Part shown: one piece after another, positions 6,160 to 6,251 of the stretch | How the letters are laid out: the number at the start of each line of letters is the position of its first letter | Numbering within the stretch: the first letter of the stretch is position 1 | DNA from: Desulfobulbus sp. | GTDB lineage: Bacteria > Desulfobacterota > Desulfobulbia > Desulfobulbales > Desulfobulbaceae | DNA length: 6,251 nt | Direction: 5' to 3' | NCBI GenBank assembly: GCA_011051825.1 | Contig: DRKH01000336.1 | Span: 1-6,251, forward strand | Position numbers and translations under genes: made by a program | The notes under the pieces: model-generated | What the model was told of the DNA's origin: nothing | Databases searched by the model: none | Seen by the model: the letters and a program-made list of their open reading frames with translations, nothing else

Positions 6160-6251
6160 TTTTCCAGGTGCCGCCTTGGCGGCTGAAAAGGGAACCCGGT
6201 GTGAATCCGGGACGGGCCCGCCGCTGTAACCGGGGACGAATTCCGCAGCCA
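6160..6251 (+). promoter_or_regulatory. Cobalamin (adenosylcobalamin-type) riboswitch, 3' end cut by window edge
   Basis: The conserved aptamer core is visible. It starts with CAGGTGCC near 6165, then has GGGAA with the paired CCCGGTGTGAATCCGGG (about 6190-6211), then the B12 box GCCCGCCGCTGTAA (6216-6229). In this RNA class, binding of a cobalamin coenzyme represses the downstream gene, usually one for B12 uptake, cobalt transport or B12 synthesis. The expression platform and regulated gene lie past the window, so mechanism and target cannot be read. It belongs to a unit separate from the secretion genes. Confidence 0.93.

Overview
The window is a Gram-negative type I secretion (T1SS) locus on the + strand, followed by the start of a separate vitamin-B12-controlled unit. 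In order it holds the C-terminal end of an RTX (calcium-binding repeat) secreted protein (1-674); a structured 246-base gap with several small palindromes (675-920); an HlyB/LapB-type ABC exporter (921-3509); an HlyD-type membrane fusion protein (3568-4932); a lipoprotein of unrecognised family with a Ser/Thr/Asn-rich linker (4936-6036); a GC-rich hairpin (6088-6110); a sigma-70-like promoter (6121-6149); and the 5' part of a cobalamin riboswitch (about 6160 to the window end). All features lie on the + strand.

The host is a Gram-negative bacterium, because it has HlyD, a lipobox lipoprotein and RTX export. GC content is moderate to high. A Desulfobacterota-like or other proteobacterial origin is plausible, but nothing in the sequence fixes the taxon.

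How the parts would work together: the RTX protein is the likely substrate, carrying an uncleaved C-terminal secretion signal. The ABC protein drives export from the inner membrane. Its C39-like domain has lost the catalytic cysteine, so it should bind the substrate and not cut it. The HlyD protein spans the periplasm. No TolC-type outer-membrane channel is present here, so it is upstream, elsewhere in the genome, or replaced. The lipoprotein starts 3 bases after the HlyD stop, so it is probably an outer-membrane accessory of this system.

The points most worth a second look are the two tandem degenerate C39-like domains in the exporter, the palindrome cluster between substrate and exporter genes, the uncharacterised lipoprotein, and the unclear start of the HlyD gene. 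I see a well-known system type with unusual parts, not a clearly new system.
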